Translations under genes and position numbers: made by a program
Part shown: positions 33,777 to 42,039 of the stretch, piece by piece
Layout of the letters: each line of letters opens with the position of its first letter
How positions within the stretch are numbered: the stretch's first letter is position 1
Assembly: GCA_904419145.1 (NCBI GenBank)
Contig: CAJFQQ010000006.1
Coordinates: 1 to 64,000 of the forward strand
DNA length: 64,000 nt
Direction of reading: 5' to 3'
Origin: an uncultured Oscillospiraceae bacterium
GTDB taxonomy: Bacteria; Bacillota; Clostridia; Oscillospirales; Oscillospiraceae
The notes under the pieces: generated by a model
Seen by the model: only the letters and a program-made list of their open reading frames with translations
What the model was told of the DNA's origin: nothing
Databases searched by the model: none

Positions 33777-34922
33777 ATGGAACTCAATCGTTCGACCATG
33801 CGGAAACTGATCTTTTTGATTGTACTGGTCTTTCTTCTGTTTGCCTGCGCACAGAATGTGGACGCTATCGCCACGGGAATCCGCTTCCTGGTGGGCATTA
33901 TCTCCCCTTTCCTGGTGGGCGGTGCCATGGCCTTTATTCTCAATGTCCCCCTGCATTTTCTGGAGACCAGGCCCTTGCATCGTCTCCACAGCAGCAAACG
34001 ACTGAAAAAGCTGGCCCGTCCACTGAGCCTGCTGCTGACGCTGCTGCTGGTGATTCTGGTGATCCTGATCCTCCTCCTGGTTATCATCCCACAGCTGGGG
34101 GATTCCATCACCAGCCTCGGCACGGCCATCCAGGCCGCCGTGCCCCGCTTCATCAACTGGGCGGAGGAGCTCTTTGCCAACAACCCCCAAATCGTTGACT
34201 GGCTCAATTCCCTGACCTTTGACTGGAACCGACTGCTCAACAGTGTTATGGATTTCCTGAAAAACGGCGCGGGCGATGTCCTGAACACCACCATCTCCGC
34301 GGCGCGGTCCGTAGTCAGCGCTGTCACCAGCTTCTTCATCGCCTTCGTCTTTGCCTGCTATATCCTGCTGCAGAAGGAAAAGCTGGGCCGCCAGGCCCGT
34401 AAGGTTCTCTACGCCCTTTTCCCCAAAAAGGCGGCAGAAAAGGTCATGTCCGTCGCTTCCCTCAGCTACCGGATCTTCTCCAGTTTCATCACCGGCCAGT
34501 GTATTGAGGCCGTCATCCTGGGCACCATGTTCTTTGTGGTGCTGACTATCCTTCAGATCCCCTATGCCCTGCTCATCGGCTGCCTCATCGCGGTCACGGC
34601 CCTGATCCCCATTGTGGGGGCGTTTATCGGCTGTGCCGTGGGGGCCTTCCTGCTGCTGATGATCTCCCCGGCCAAGGCGCTGCTGTTTGTGATCCTTTTC
34701 CTGGTACTCCAGCAGATCGAGGGCAATCTCATCTACCCACATGTGGTAGGCAGCTCTGTGGGGCTCCCGTCCATCTGGGTATTGGTGGCGGTAACCGTCG
34801 GCGGCAGCCTCATGGGTGTTTCCGGGATGCTGCTTTTCATCCCCCTGACCTCGGTGCTCTACGCGCTGTTCCGGGAATTTGTCAACCGGCGGCTCCAGGA
34901 GCGCAATATCCGCGTCAAATAG
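33777..34922 (+). CDS. AI-2E family transporter (YdiK/PerM-like)
   Basis: A 381-residue membrane protein. Hydrophobic segments occur at about 10-28, 35-55 and 80-105, a soluble middle region at about 105-185, then several more helices to about 365. The C-terminal motif PYALLIGCLIAVTALIPIVG with QQIEGNLIYPHVVGSSVGLP is diagnostic of the family. Members have been linked to autoinducer or ion export, but the substrate is generally unknown. ATG 33777 follows AAGGAGG. Confidence 0.88.
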   Translation: MELNRSTMRKLIFLIVLVFLLFACAQNVDAIATGIRFLVGIISPFLVGGAMAFILNVPLHFLETRPLHRLHSSKRLKKLARPLSLLLTLLLVILVILILLLVIIPQLGDSITSLGTAIQAAVPRFINWAEELFANNPQIVDWLNSLTFDWNRLLNSVMDFLKNGAGDVLNTTISAARSVVSAVTSFFIAFVFACYILLQKEKLGRQARKVLYALFPKKAAEKVMSVASLSYRIFSSFITGQCIEAVILGTMFFVVLTILQIPYALLIGCLIAVTALIPIVGAFIGCAVGAFLLLMISPAKALLFVILFLVLQQIEGNLIYPHVVGSSVGLPSIWVLVAVTVGGSLMGVSGMLLFIPLTSVLYALFREFVNRRLQERNIRVK

Positions 34923-34997
34923 CCTGCGCCTCTCCCCTTTCAGCCGGAGGAGCTCCGGTGAAAACCGATTCAACTTCTATCTCTCTGGAGGTCGTTT

Positions 34998-35588
34998 ATG
35001 AAGATCATCTGTATGGGCGACAGCATCACCTACGGTTATGGTTTGACCGAGCTCTCCCAGCGGTGGACAGACCTGGCGGCGGAGCGCACCGGTCATACCC
35101 TTGTCAACTGCGGCGTCAACGGCGACACCACCGGCGGCATGCTGGCCCGGTGCCAGAACCAGGTGTTCGCCCAATCTCCCGACGCCATGGTCCTGCTGGG
35201 CGGCATCAACGACATCAATCTCACCGGGGCGTACCGCCCGGTCTGCGCCAACGTGGTCGCCATTACCCGGCAGGCCATGGCCCTGGAGCTGCCCATCATT
35301 CTGGGGCTGCCGCTGCCCATCGCGCCGGAGGATATGAAGGTGATGGGCTGGGACAAGGACTGCGATCCCTTCCGCTCGGCGCAGCTATGCGAACAGTATG
35401 CGGAGTGGATGCGCTCTTTTTGTGCCAGTAAGGAGCTGCCGCTGGTGGATTTCCGCAGCCCATTTTTCAACGCCGACGGCACTGTCCGCCGGGACCTCTT
35501 CCAGGACGGGCTCCACCCCACGGCGGAGGGGCACGCCCTGATGGCTGATGTCCTGTGTCAGGTACTCTCAGAGCGGTTTCCGGGATAA
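34998..35588 (+). CDS. SGNH/GDSL-family hydrolase
   Basis: A 196-residue esterase-like protein with the block-I serine in MGDSITYG (Ser9), Gly/Asn blocks in NCGVNGDTTGGM and LLGGINDI, and the Asp-His pair in DGLHPTAEGHALM. It has no signal peptide, so is cytoplasmic; acyl or acetyl ester hydrolysis is likely. ATG 34998 follows CTGGAGG. It is about 75 bases after the permease gene and may be co-transcribed with it. Confidence 0.88.
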   Translation: MKIICMGDSITYGYGLTELSQRWTDLAAERTGHTLVNCGVNGDTTGGMLARCQNQVFAQSPDAMVLLGGINDINLTGAYRPVCANVVAITRQAMALELPIILGLPLPIAPEDMKVMGWDKDCDPFRSAQLCEQYAEWMRSFCASKELPLVDFRSPFFNADGTVRRDLFQDGLHPTAEGHALMADVLCQVLSERFPG

Positions 35589-35605
35589 GAAAAAGCAAGA
35601 ATATG

Positions 35606-35636
35606 GGAGGGCCCTGCCGTGCCGGCAGGGCCCTCC
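35606..35636. terminator. Strong terminator between convergent genes
   Basis: GGAGGGCCCTGCC/GGCAGGGCCCTCC, a 13-bp perfect stem, followed by TTCTGTT. It serves the SGNH hydrolase gene and possibly the convergent anti-sigma gene. Confidence 0.75.
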
Positions 35637-35656
35637 TTCTGTTATGCAAAATCCCT

Positions 35657-36451
35657 TTACAGCAGTTTCCCCACCTGGTAGAAGCTGTCGAACCACTTGA
35701 CAAAACCGATCTCCGGATAGTAGGTCATGTTGGTCCGCAGGCCACAGTCCGTCTCCAGGCGGATGCCCACGGCTCCCGCATAGGCATTCAGCGTGCTGTC
35801 CACCCGCTCCGCAAAATCCTCCCGGCCCCAGGCGGAAGATGCCAGCAGGGCGTCGTAAAACGCCTCCGGGGGCAGCAGCTGCTCTCCGCTGCGCCGGTCA
35901 CAGACCGCGGCGATGTCGTCGGCGGACTGGATGCCGTAGACCTGAAGCATCGTCTCCGCCTCCACATGGCCGCTCTCATCCCCGGCGACAAAGCCGGTGA
36001 AGGCCAGGTACCACCACTCCCCCTCGTGGCCCTCGTCGGTCCGGCGCAGGAGGTAGAGGGCGGCGGGGGCTGTGCCGTTCCTGCCCGCCAGGGGGGCATA
36101 TTGGTAAACATCGCCGTAGTCCGGGGCAACATCCACCTTCTCGCCGACCAGGTCCTCCGTGATGGTCTCCGGCAGGGCCAGCCGCTCCATAGCGGCGGTG
36201 TAGTTGGTGCCCACCACTTCATAGATGGCCCCCTGGCGGTAAATGACTTCTCGATCTGATACATAGCAGTCATCCGAGGTGCCAAGTCCCTGGAAGGACT
36301 GGAGGAACGGGTACATCCCCACCAGCAGCACCACCAGGCAGGCCGCCACCGCGGCAATGCGCACCAGCGGATGCCGCCGGCGGGTGTTGGCCTCGGCGAT
36401 CAGCTCCTCGGGCAGGTCGTTCATGGCCTCCAGCAGTTTTTCACTTTTCAC
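35657..36451 (-). CDS. Putative anti-sigma factor with one membrane helix
   Basis: A 264-residue protein: a cytoplasmic N-terminus (KSEKLLEAMNDLPEELIAEA), one membrane segment at about 28-47 (VRIAAVAACLVVLLVGMYPF), and a long extracytoplasmic domain. The GTG start at 36451 overlaps the ECF sigma stop (GTGA) with AAAGGAGG upstream, so it is translationally coupled. The layout is that of Clostridial ECF/anti-ECF pairs; the signal sensed is unknown. Confidence 0.75.
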   Translation of the reverse strand: MKSEKLLEAMNDLPEELIAEANTRRRHPLVRIAAVAACLVVLLVGMYPFLQSFQGLGTSDDCYVSDREVIYRQGAIYEVVGTNYTAAMERLALPETITEDLVGEKVDVAPDYGDVYQYAPLAGRNGTAPAALYLLRRTDEGHEGEWWYLAFTGFVAGDESGHVEAETMLQVYGIQSADDIAAVCDRRSGEQLLPPEAFYDALLASSAWGREDFAERVDSTLNAYAGAVGIRLETDCGLRTNMTYYPEIGFVKWFDSFYQVGKLL

Positions 36452-37005
36452 GCCAGTCCCTCCTTTTCCAGCTTCTCGCGCAGCTCCTGGCGCATCCGGT
36501 ACAGCGTGGACTTCACCTTGCTCTCGCTGATGGAGAGATGGCGGGCAATCACCGGCACCGAGTTGAGATACCAGTAGCGCCGGACAAATATGATCCGCTT
36601 CAGCACCGGCTGTGTCTGCAGGAAGGCTGTCACCGCCTCGCCCAGCGCCTTGGCATCCAGCAGTTCCTCCGGGGTCTCCCCGCCGGCCAGACACTCCTCC
36701 AGCTCCACCAGGGCCAGGGGCACCTCCCCCTCACCCCGCTTGGCCGCCCGGCGGCCGCGCCAGCGGTTCAGCGCCAGATTCCGCGTGATCTTTCCCAAAA
36801 ACGCAGAGAGACGGGCAGGCCGGTGGGGCGGCATGGCATCCCAGGCCCGGAGCCACGTGTCATTGACGCACTCCTCCGCCGCCCCCTGGTCCGCCAGGAT
36901 ATTCTGGGCCACCGCCAGGCAGTAGGGTCCGTATTTCTCCTGGCTGGCCTGGATGGCCGTCTCATTCCGGTCAAAGTACAGCTCCACAATTTTGCTGTCC
37001 TCCAT
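36448..37005 (-). CDS. ECF-type RNA polymerase sigma factor
   Basis: A 185-residue sigma-70 family protein with region 2 (ILADQGAAEECVNDTWLRAW, FLGKITRNLALNRWR) and region 4 (VLKRIIFVRRYWYLNSVPVI followed by SESKVKSTLYRMRQEL). ATG 37005 follows AAGGAGGGAGG; the longer frame is not supported. It is a paralogue of the sigma gene at the right end of the window. Confidence 0.88.
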   Translation of the reverse strand: MEDSKIVELYFDRNETAIQASQEKYGPYCLAVAQNILADQGAAEECVNDTWLRAWDAMPPHRPARLSAFLGKITRNLALNRWRGRRAAKRGEGEVPLALVELEECLAGGETPEELLDAKALGEAVTAFLQTQPVLKRIIFVRRYWYLNSVPVIARHLSISESKVKSTLYRMRQELREKLEKEGLA

Positions 37006-37156
37006 AGGCCTCCCTCCTTTTTCCCTCTCATCTATATACACCCGGTTTTTCGCGGGCAGTTGCGTCAAGTATACGAAAAATTTTCGTCCTTGTCCAGACG
37101 ATTTCTTCTGACCCCGCCGCGCCCGGGGCGGAAATCTCCGGTTTCCTCGGCAGGCA

Positions 37157-37188
37157 AAAGGACCGTGCAGATTCTGCACGGTCCTTTT
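37157..37188 (-). terminator. Terminator of the flavin reductase gene
   Basis: AAAAGGACCGTGCAGA/TCTGCACGGTCCTTTT, a near-perfect hairpin with a T-run, about 55 bases beyond the flavin reductase stop codon on the minus strand. Confidence 0.75.
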
Positions 37189-37243
37189 GGGGGCTGAAGC
37201 GGTCTTTCCGCATCGCGTTCCAAGTGCCTGGGATGGCTCCGGC

Positions 37244-37813
37244 TCACTTCATAAACTTTGCACCGCTGTGCCAGGCCTGGCCCACCTTCCCGCCAATGGC
37301 GTAGTAGCCGCTCTGGAACTGGTCAAAGACAAAGGCGTTCAGCTTGGTGGGGTCCACCTTTCCCTTCTCATCCAGCACCTTCTCGTCAGCCAGCACATTG
37401 ATGATCTCTCCCACCACCCGGAAATTTCCGGCAGAGCGCTGCACTTCCGCCACTTTGCACTCCAAAGTAATGGGAAATTCCTCCACAACCGGGGCGTCTA
37501 CATGCTCGCTTTTCACAGCGTGGAGGCCGCTGCGGGCAAACTTGTCAGGCATCTTGTTGCCCGTGGCGATGCCAAAGAAATCGGCCTCCGCCAAATGGTC
37601 CACATCAGCAACGCTCAGGGTAAAAGCCCCCCGCTTTTTGATGTTCTCCGCAGTTTTATGATCCTCGTCAATGTTCAGCGCCACCAGATTGGACGCGCAG
37701 ATCCCGCCCCAGGCCATGTTCATCACGTCCACTGTGCCGTCCTCTCCATAGGTGGCGATCATCAGCACCGGCATGGGATACAGATAGGGCTTCACACCCA
37801 GACTCTTCTTCAT
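37244..37813 (-). CDS. Flavin reductase-like FMN-binding protein
   Basis: A 189-residue protein of the flavin-reductase-like domain family (PMPVLMIATYGEDGTVDVMN, MAWGGICASNL, KKRGAFTLSVADVDHLAEAD). Such small FMN proteins reduce flavin or serve as electron carriers. ATG 37813 follows GGAGGAG. It is divergent from an HxlR regulator, a common pairing in which the regulator controls the flavoprotein in response to redox or electrophile stress. Confidence 0.88.
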   Translation of the reverse strand: MKKSLGVKPYLYPMPVLMIATYGEDGTVDVMNMAWGGICASNLVALNIDEDHKTAENIKKRGAFTLSVADVDHLAEADFFGIATGNKMPDKFARSGLHAVKSEHVDAPVVEEFPITLECKVAEVQRSAGNFRVVGEIINVLADEKVLDEKGKVDPTKLNAFVFDQFQSGYYAIGGKVGQAWHSGAKFMK

Positions 37814-37841
37814 ATGCACTCCTCCAATAAAAATTCTCCGG

Positions 37842-37865
37842 TTTGTCCATTTGACACTGGACAAA
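37842..37865. promoter_or_regulatory. Inverted repeat operator between flavin reductase and HxlR genes
   Basis: TTTGTCCA and TGGACAAA are perfect inverted copies separated by 8 bases, in the divergent promoter region. Spacing and symmetry fit a dimeric winged-helix regulator such as the adjacent HxlR protein. Confidence 0.6.
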
Positions 37866-37959
37866 TTCGTTCTGTCTGCTATGATAGTACTGTTGCAGCA
37901 TAAAATCAAGTACTGATATTTTAGTGAGTTACTTACTGAAAGGAAAGTGTAACACTGCC

Positions 37960-38313
37960 ATGATCCAACGCTATATTGATGAGGCGAACTTTGAGGACAC
38001 CGGCTTCAGCTACACCCTCTCTCTGATTTCCGGGAAGCACAAAATGGTGATCCTCTACTGTCTGATGGAGTTTCAGCCCGTCCGGTTCAACGCCCTGCGG
38101 CGCTACCTGAAAAAAGTTTCCGACAAGACCCTGAGCCAGAACCTGAAGGAGCTGGAGCAGGACGGGTTAATCCGGAAGCAGGTCTACCCCCAAATCCCGC
38201 CCAAGGTGGAGTATTCCCTTACAGAGCGGGGCACATCTCTGATGGCGGTGCTGGACGCTCTGTGCGTCTGGGGGGAGGAACATCGGGACTGGGTGCCGGA
38301 TTCAAATCCTTAA
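37960..38313 (+). CDS. HxlR-family transcriptional regulator
   Basis: A 117-residue winged-helix protein: YTLSLISGKHKMVILYCLME, RFNALRRYLKKVSDKTLSQNL (recognition helix), KELEQDGLIRKQVY and VEYSLTERG. These are HxlR/MarR-like hallmarks. One Cys (YCLME, about residue 34) could sense electrophiles. ATG 37960 is used; the GTG frame starting at 37924 adds 12 codons without a ribosome site. Confidence 0.88.
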   Translation: MIQRYIDEANFEDTGFSYTLSLISGKHKMVILYCLMEFQPVRFNALRRYLKKVSDKTLSQNLKELEQDGLIRKQVYPQIPPKVEYSLTERGTSLMAVLDALCVWGEEHRDWVPDSNP

Positions 38314-38382
38314 AGCCGCTTTCCATTTTCCTCACGCCCTTCCTGTATCTCTGGCTGCCCCACAAATTTTCCGCCGGAAAGA

Positions 38383-38423
38383 TTGTTAAAAAAATTGACA
38401 AGTTCCCGATTTTCGTGTATGAT
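38383..38423 (+). promoter_or_regulatory. rex promoter with a Rex-box-like palindrome
   Basis: TTGACA (38395-38400), 17 bases, TATGAT (38418-38423). Overlapping the -35 is TTGTTAA-AAAAA-TTGACAA (38383-38401), close to the Rex consensus TTGTTAAN4TTAACAA but one base longer and with one mismatch. Autorepression under oxidised NAD pools is likely. Confidence 0.6.
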
Positions 38424-38459
38424 AGAGAAAATGAAATCTTCTCGGAGGATGCATATACA

Positions 38460-39089
38460 ATGAAAAGGCAGCATGTTTCGGAGGCGGTAATCCGCCGCCT
38501 TCCCCGCTACTATCGCTATCTGGACGACCTGCATAATAAGGGGGTCGTTCGGATTTCCTCCAACTCCCTCGGCAATAAAATGGGAATTACCGCATCCCAG
38601 ATCCGCCAGGACCTCAGCTGTTTTGGGGAATTTGGACAGCAGGGCTATGGCTATAATGTAAAAGAACTGCGCACAGAGATCGGCCGGATCCTCGGGATTG
38701 ATAAGAAACACACCATTATTATTGTAGGTGTCGGAAATCTGGGCCACGCCCTGATGCAGAACTTCCATTTTGCGCACAACGGCTTTTCTTTAGAAGCCGC
38801 TTTTGATATCTCCCCAGCCTTGATCGGCAGCGAGATCAACGGCGTTTTGGTCCGCGACCTGAAGGAGTTGGATGACTACTGCAAAAATAATATCCCTGAT
38901 GTGGCTGTGCTGACAGTCCCTCAATCTGTGGCCCAGCAGACTGTCGACCACCTGGTGGAGCTGGGCGTCCGCGGGTTCTGGAACTTCACCAACCGGGAGG
39001 TCACCAGCGACAACGAGGAGGTCCGGTTTGAGAGCGTCCACTTCGCCGACAGCCTCCTGACCCTCAGCTATCACATCAGCCGCAAATAA
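38460..39089 (+). CDS. rex: Redox-sensing transcriptional repressor Rex
   Basis: A 209-residue Rex: N-terminal winged helix (VIRRLPRYYRYLDDL; VRISSNSLGNKMGITASQIR then QDLSCFGEFGQQGYGY) and a C-terminal Rossmann domain (IIIVGVGNLGHALMQ). It senses the NADH/NAD+ ratio and represses fermentation and reductive genes. ATG 38460 follows CGGAGG at slightly long spacing. The longer frame overlapping the HxlR gene is rejected because a clear promoter lies between. Confidence 0.94.
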   Translation: MKRQHVSEAVIRRLPRYYRYLDDLHNKGVVRISSNSLGNKMGITASQIRQDLSCFGEFGQQGYGYNVKELRTEIGRILGIDKKHTIIIVGVGNLGHALMQNFHFAHNGFSLEAAFDISPALIGSEINGVLVRDLKELDDYCKNNIPDVAVLTVPQSVAQQTVDHLVELGVRGFWNFTNREVTSDNEEVRFESVHFADSLLTLSYHISRK

Positions 39090-39185
39090 GGCACCGCCGT
39101 CCCCGCTGGCACCATTCCGCTCTGGTCGCATATGATGAACTGAGGCCGAGATGCTCGGTCACCTATCTCTCTAGGAGGTTCTCAT

Positions 39186-39320
39186 ATGTGCTGTAACAAC
39201 AATGGCCTTTTCGGCGGTGGGAATTGCTGCTGGATCATCATTCTGATCCTTATCCTGTTCTGCTGCGGCAATGGAAACGGCTGCGGTAACAGCAGCTGCG
39301 GCACCTCTGCCTGCTGCTGA
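39186..39320 (+). CDS. Cys-rich 44-residue membrane micropeptide
   Basis: ATG 39186 follows TAGGAGG at ideal spacing. The peptide is MCCNNNGLFGGGNCCWIIIL, then ILILFCC, then a Gly/Asn/Cys-rich tail ending SACC. It has ten cysteines in 44 residues and one hydrophobic helix of about 11 residues. Similar Clostridial peptides are annotated, oddly, as chorion class high-cysteine protein; their function is unknown. A strong terminator follows, so it is a separate transcription unit. Metal binding or disulfide-linked envelope/spore packing is conceivable. Confidence 0.75.
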   Translation: MCCNNNGLFGGGNCCWIIILILILFCCGNGNGCGNSSCGTSACC

Positions 39321-39338
39321 ACGTCCCCTGCAACATAG

Positions 39339-39371
39339 CGCCCCCGCACGCAAGCCGTGCGGGGGCGGTTT
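39339..39371 (+). terminator. Terminator of the Cys-rich peptide gene
   Basis: CGCCCCCGCACG/CGTGCGGGGGCG stem, followed by GTTTTCT. Confidence 0.75.
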
Positions 39372-39394
39372 TCTCTCTGTTTCCAATTCTGCTC

Positions 39395-39442
39395 TTGACA
39401 AGCCCGTCCCTCTGCTATACTATATATTTGGAAATTTTCCAA
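39395..39442 (+). promoter_or_regulatory. nrdDG promoter with palindromic candidate operator
   Basis: TTGACA (39395-39400), 17 bases, TACTAT (39418-39423). Right after it is the 15-base palindrome TTGGAAATTTTCCAA (39428-39442), overlapping the expected transcription start. It does not match the NrdR-box pattern that I know, so another regulator may act here. Confidence 0.6.
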
Positions 39443-39480
39443 TATTATCACAAGATATGGTATGCAGGAGGCTTCACCCC

Positions 39481-41805
39481 ATGGCGATTGAGAAATTGAG
39501 GAAAAGAGACGGGCGGCTGGTGGATTTTGACGCGGAAAAGATTGCGGTCGCCATCAACAAGGCGTTTATTGCGACCTATAAGCCGGGTCACGAGGATGTG
39601 GCCCGAAAGCTGGCTGGCGATGTCGTCTCCATCCTGGAGGTGGAGGGGATTGATGTTCCGGACGTGGAGCATGTACAGGATATTGTGGAGAAGGTGCTGA
39701 TGGACAGCGGCTATGTCCAGACGGCCAAGGCCTATATCCTCTACCGCAACGAGCGCAGCCGGGCCCGGGAGATGAACACCAAGCTGATGAAGGTGTACGA
39801 GGATATCACCTTCTCCGACTCGGTAGACAGCGACGTCAAGCGGGAAAATGCCAACATCAACGCCGACACCGCCATGGGCTCCATGCTGAAATACGGCAGC
39901 GAGGGGGCCAAGCAGTTCTATCAGATGTTTGTTCTGAAGCCCGAGCAGGCCAAGGCCCACCGGGAGGGGGACATCCACATCCACGACCTGGACTTCTATA
40001 CCCTCACCACCACCTGCTGCCAGATCGACATTAAAAAGCTGTTCCAGGGTGGCTTTTCCACCGGCCACGGCCATCTGCGGGAGCCCAATGATATCTCCTC
40101 CTATTCCGCTCTGGCCTGTATTGCCATCCAGTCCAATCAGAACGATCAGCACGGCGGCCAGTCCATTGTCAACTTCGACTACGGCATGGCCGACGGCGTA
40201 CGCAAGACCTTTGCCCGCTACTACAGCCGCAATCTGGCCAAGTGCCTGATGATCCGGGACGACACCGGGGATATCGAGGAGGATCTGAAGGCCCTGCGGC
40301 GCTCCATCACCGAGGAGACCGGGCTGGAGCCCCGGCTGGAGAACTATGAGGAATATCTCCAGGCGGAGCTGCCCCGGCTGGTTGAAACATATGGCAGCGA
40401 GGACGAGATGCGCAGGTGCCAGCGTCAGGCCATCCACTTTGCGGAGAAGGAGACCAACCGGGCCACCTATCAGGCCATGGAGGCTTTCATCCACAACCTG
40501 AACACCATGCACTCCCGGGCCGGGGCACAGACGCCCTTCTCCTCCATCAACTACGGCATGGATACCTCCCCGGAGGGGCGCATGGTCATGCGCAACATCA
40601 TGCTGGCCACCGAGGCGGGCCTCGGCAACGGCGAGACGCCCATCTTCCCCATCCAGATCTTCCGGGTCAAGGAGGGCGTCAACTACAACCCCGGTGAGCC
40701 CAACTACGACCTGTTCAAGCTGGCCTGCCGGTGCAGCGCCAAGCGCCTCTTCCCCAACTTTGCCTTCCTGGACGCGCCCTTTAACCTTCAGTACTACGAT
40801 CCCAAGCGCCCGGAGACGGAGATCGCCTATATGGGCTGCCGCACCCGGGTCATCAGCAATGTCTATGACCCCACCCGCCAGCAGTGCAACGGCCGGGGCA
40901 ACCTGAGCTTCACCTCCATCAACCTCCCCCGCATCGCCATCAAGGCCAAGGGGGATCTGGATGTGTTCTTTGATGACCTTGACAACAAGATGGACCTGTG
41001 CATCCAGCAGCTCAAGGATCGTCTGGAAATCCAGAGCCAGAAAAAGGTGTACAATTACCCCTTCTTAATGGGGCAAGGAGTTTGGCTTGACAGTGACCGG
41101 CTGGCCTGGACGGACGAGGTTCGGGAGGTGCTCAAGCACGGCACACTGTCCGTCGGGTTTATCGGCCTTGCGGAAACCCTTGTGGCCCTCACCGGCCAGC
41201 ACCACGGCGAGAGCGAGCGCAGCCAGCGGCTGGGCCTGGAGATCATCGCCCGGATGCGGGCCCGGATGGATGAGGAGTGCCAAAAGACTGGACTCAACTT
41301 CTCCCTGCTGGCTACCCCCGCCGAGGGGCTCAGCGGCCGCTTTGTGGCCATTGACAAGAAGCGCTTTGGCATCATCCCCGGGGTGACGGACCGGGAATTC
41401 TACACCAACAGCTTCCACATTCCCGTCTATTACCCCATTTCCGCCTATGAGAAGATCCAGAAGGAGGCGCCCTACCACGCACTCACCAACGCCGGCCATA
41501 TCAGCTATATCGAGATGGACGGCGATCCGCTGAAAAACCTGGACGCCTTCGAAAAGGTCATCCGCTGCATGAAGGAGGCCGGTATCGGCTACGGCAGCGT
41601 CAACCACCCGGTAGACCGGGATCCCTGCTGCGGCTATACCGGCATCATCGACGACGTGTGTCCCGGCTGCGGCCGCCACGAGGGTGACGGCAGCAAGCAG
41701 TTTGAGCGCATCCGCCGGATCACCGGCTACCTGGTGGGCACCATGGACCGCTGGAATGATGCGAAGACCGCCGAGGAGCGCGAGCGGGTCAAGCACAATA
41801 TCTGA
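39481..41805 (+). CDS. nrdD: Anaerobic ribonucleoside-triphosphate reductase
   Basis: A 774-residue glycyl-radical enzyme. An N-terminal ATP-cone spans about 3-92 (KRDGRLVDFDAEKIAVAINK), the body follows, the zinc site CCGYTGIIDDVCPGCGRHEG is near the C-terminus, and the glycyl-radical loop RRITGYLVGTMDRWNDAK closes the protein. It reduces NTPs to dNTPs without oxygen. ATG 39481 follows GCAGGAGG. Its last 57 coding bases are repeated 212 bases downstream. Confidence 0.95.
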   Translation: MAIEKLRKRDGRLVDFDAEKIAVAINKAFIATYKPGHEDVARKLAGDVVSILEVEGIDVPDVEHVQDIVEKVLMDSGYVQTAKAYILYRNERSRAREMNTKLMKVYEDITFSDSVDSDVKRENANINADTAMGSMLKYGSEGAKQFYQMFVLKPEQAKAHREGDIHIHDLDFYTLTTTCCQIDIKKLFQGGFSTGHGHLREPNDISSYSALACIAIQSNQNDQHGGQSIVNFDYGMADGVRKTFARYYSRNLAKCLMIRDDTGDIEEDLKALRRSITEETGLEPRLENYEEYLQAELPRLVETYGSEDEMRRCQRQAIHFAEKETNRATYQAMEAFIHNLNTMHSRAGAQTPFSSINYGMDTSPEGRMVMRNIMLATEAGLGNGETPIFPIQIFRVKEGVNYNPGEPNYDLFKLACRCSAKRLFPNFAFLDAPFNLQYYDPKRPETEIAYMGCRTRVISNVYDPTRQQCNGRGNLSFTSINLPRIAIKAKGDLDVFFDDLDNKMDLCIQQLKDRLEIQSQKKVYNYPFLMGQGVWLDSDRLAWTDEVREVLKHGTLSVGFIGLAETLVALTGQHHGESERSQRLGLEIIARMRARMDEECQKTGLNFSLLATPAEGLSGRFVAIDKKRFGIIPGVTDREFYTNSFHIPVYYPISAYEKIQKEAPYHALTNAGHISYIEMDGDPLKNLDAFEKVIRCMKEAGIGYGSVNHPVDRDPCCGYTGIIDDVCPGCGRHEGDGSKQFERIRRITGYLVGTMDRWNDAKTAEERERVKHNI

Positions 41806-42015
41806 CCCCCGTGGTTCCTGCTTGGTAAGCGGTCCATATCCGCCGCTTTGCGGCGCACAAGTGTTTTGGCCTCGCCAAAACCTTGCTGCCGGTGGGATTC
41901 ATTTCCACCGCGCAGTTCAAATCCTCGGGGCCCCCGCAACATCAGTATGTTGCGGGGAACCGCTGGAATGACGCGAAGACCGCCGAGGAGCGCGAGCGGG
42001 TCAAGCACAATATCT
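41747..42015 (+). repeat. Duplicated nrdD 3' end flanking a 155-base insert
   Basis: Bases 41747-41803 (end of nrdD) recur at 41959-42015 with one difference; copy one ends in TGA, copy two in TAA. The 155 bases between hold a perfect hairpin CCCCGCAACAT/ATGTTGCGGGG (about 41929-41957), a CGCCGC/GCGGCG hairpin near 41840-41854, and a T-loop-like GTTCAAATC, but no gene and no complete tRNA. The second copy abuts the nrdG ribosome site, so it may be the original gene end. Confidence 0.85.
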
Positions 42016-42039
42016 AAGCAACCTAGGAGGGATTTCCCC

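Noticed and set aside
38262..38459. 66-codon N-terminal extension of Rex
   Set aside because: It overlaps the HxlR gene end and the rex promoter; the ATG at 38460 gives the normal family length.
41806..41960. Possible tRNA gene in the nrdD-nrdG gap
   Set aside because: A T-loop-like GTTCAAATC exists, but the T-stem does not pair and no acceptor stem closes the structure.
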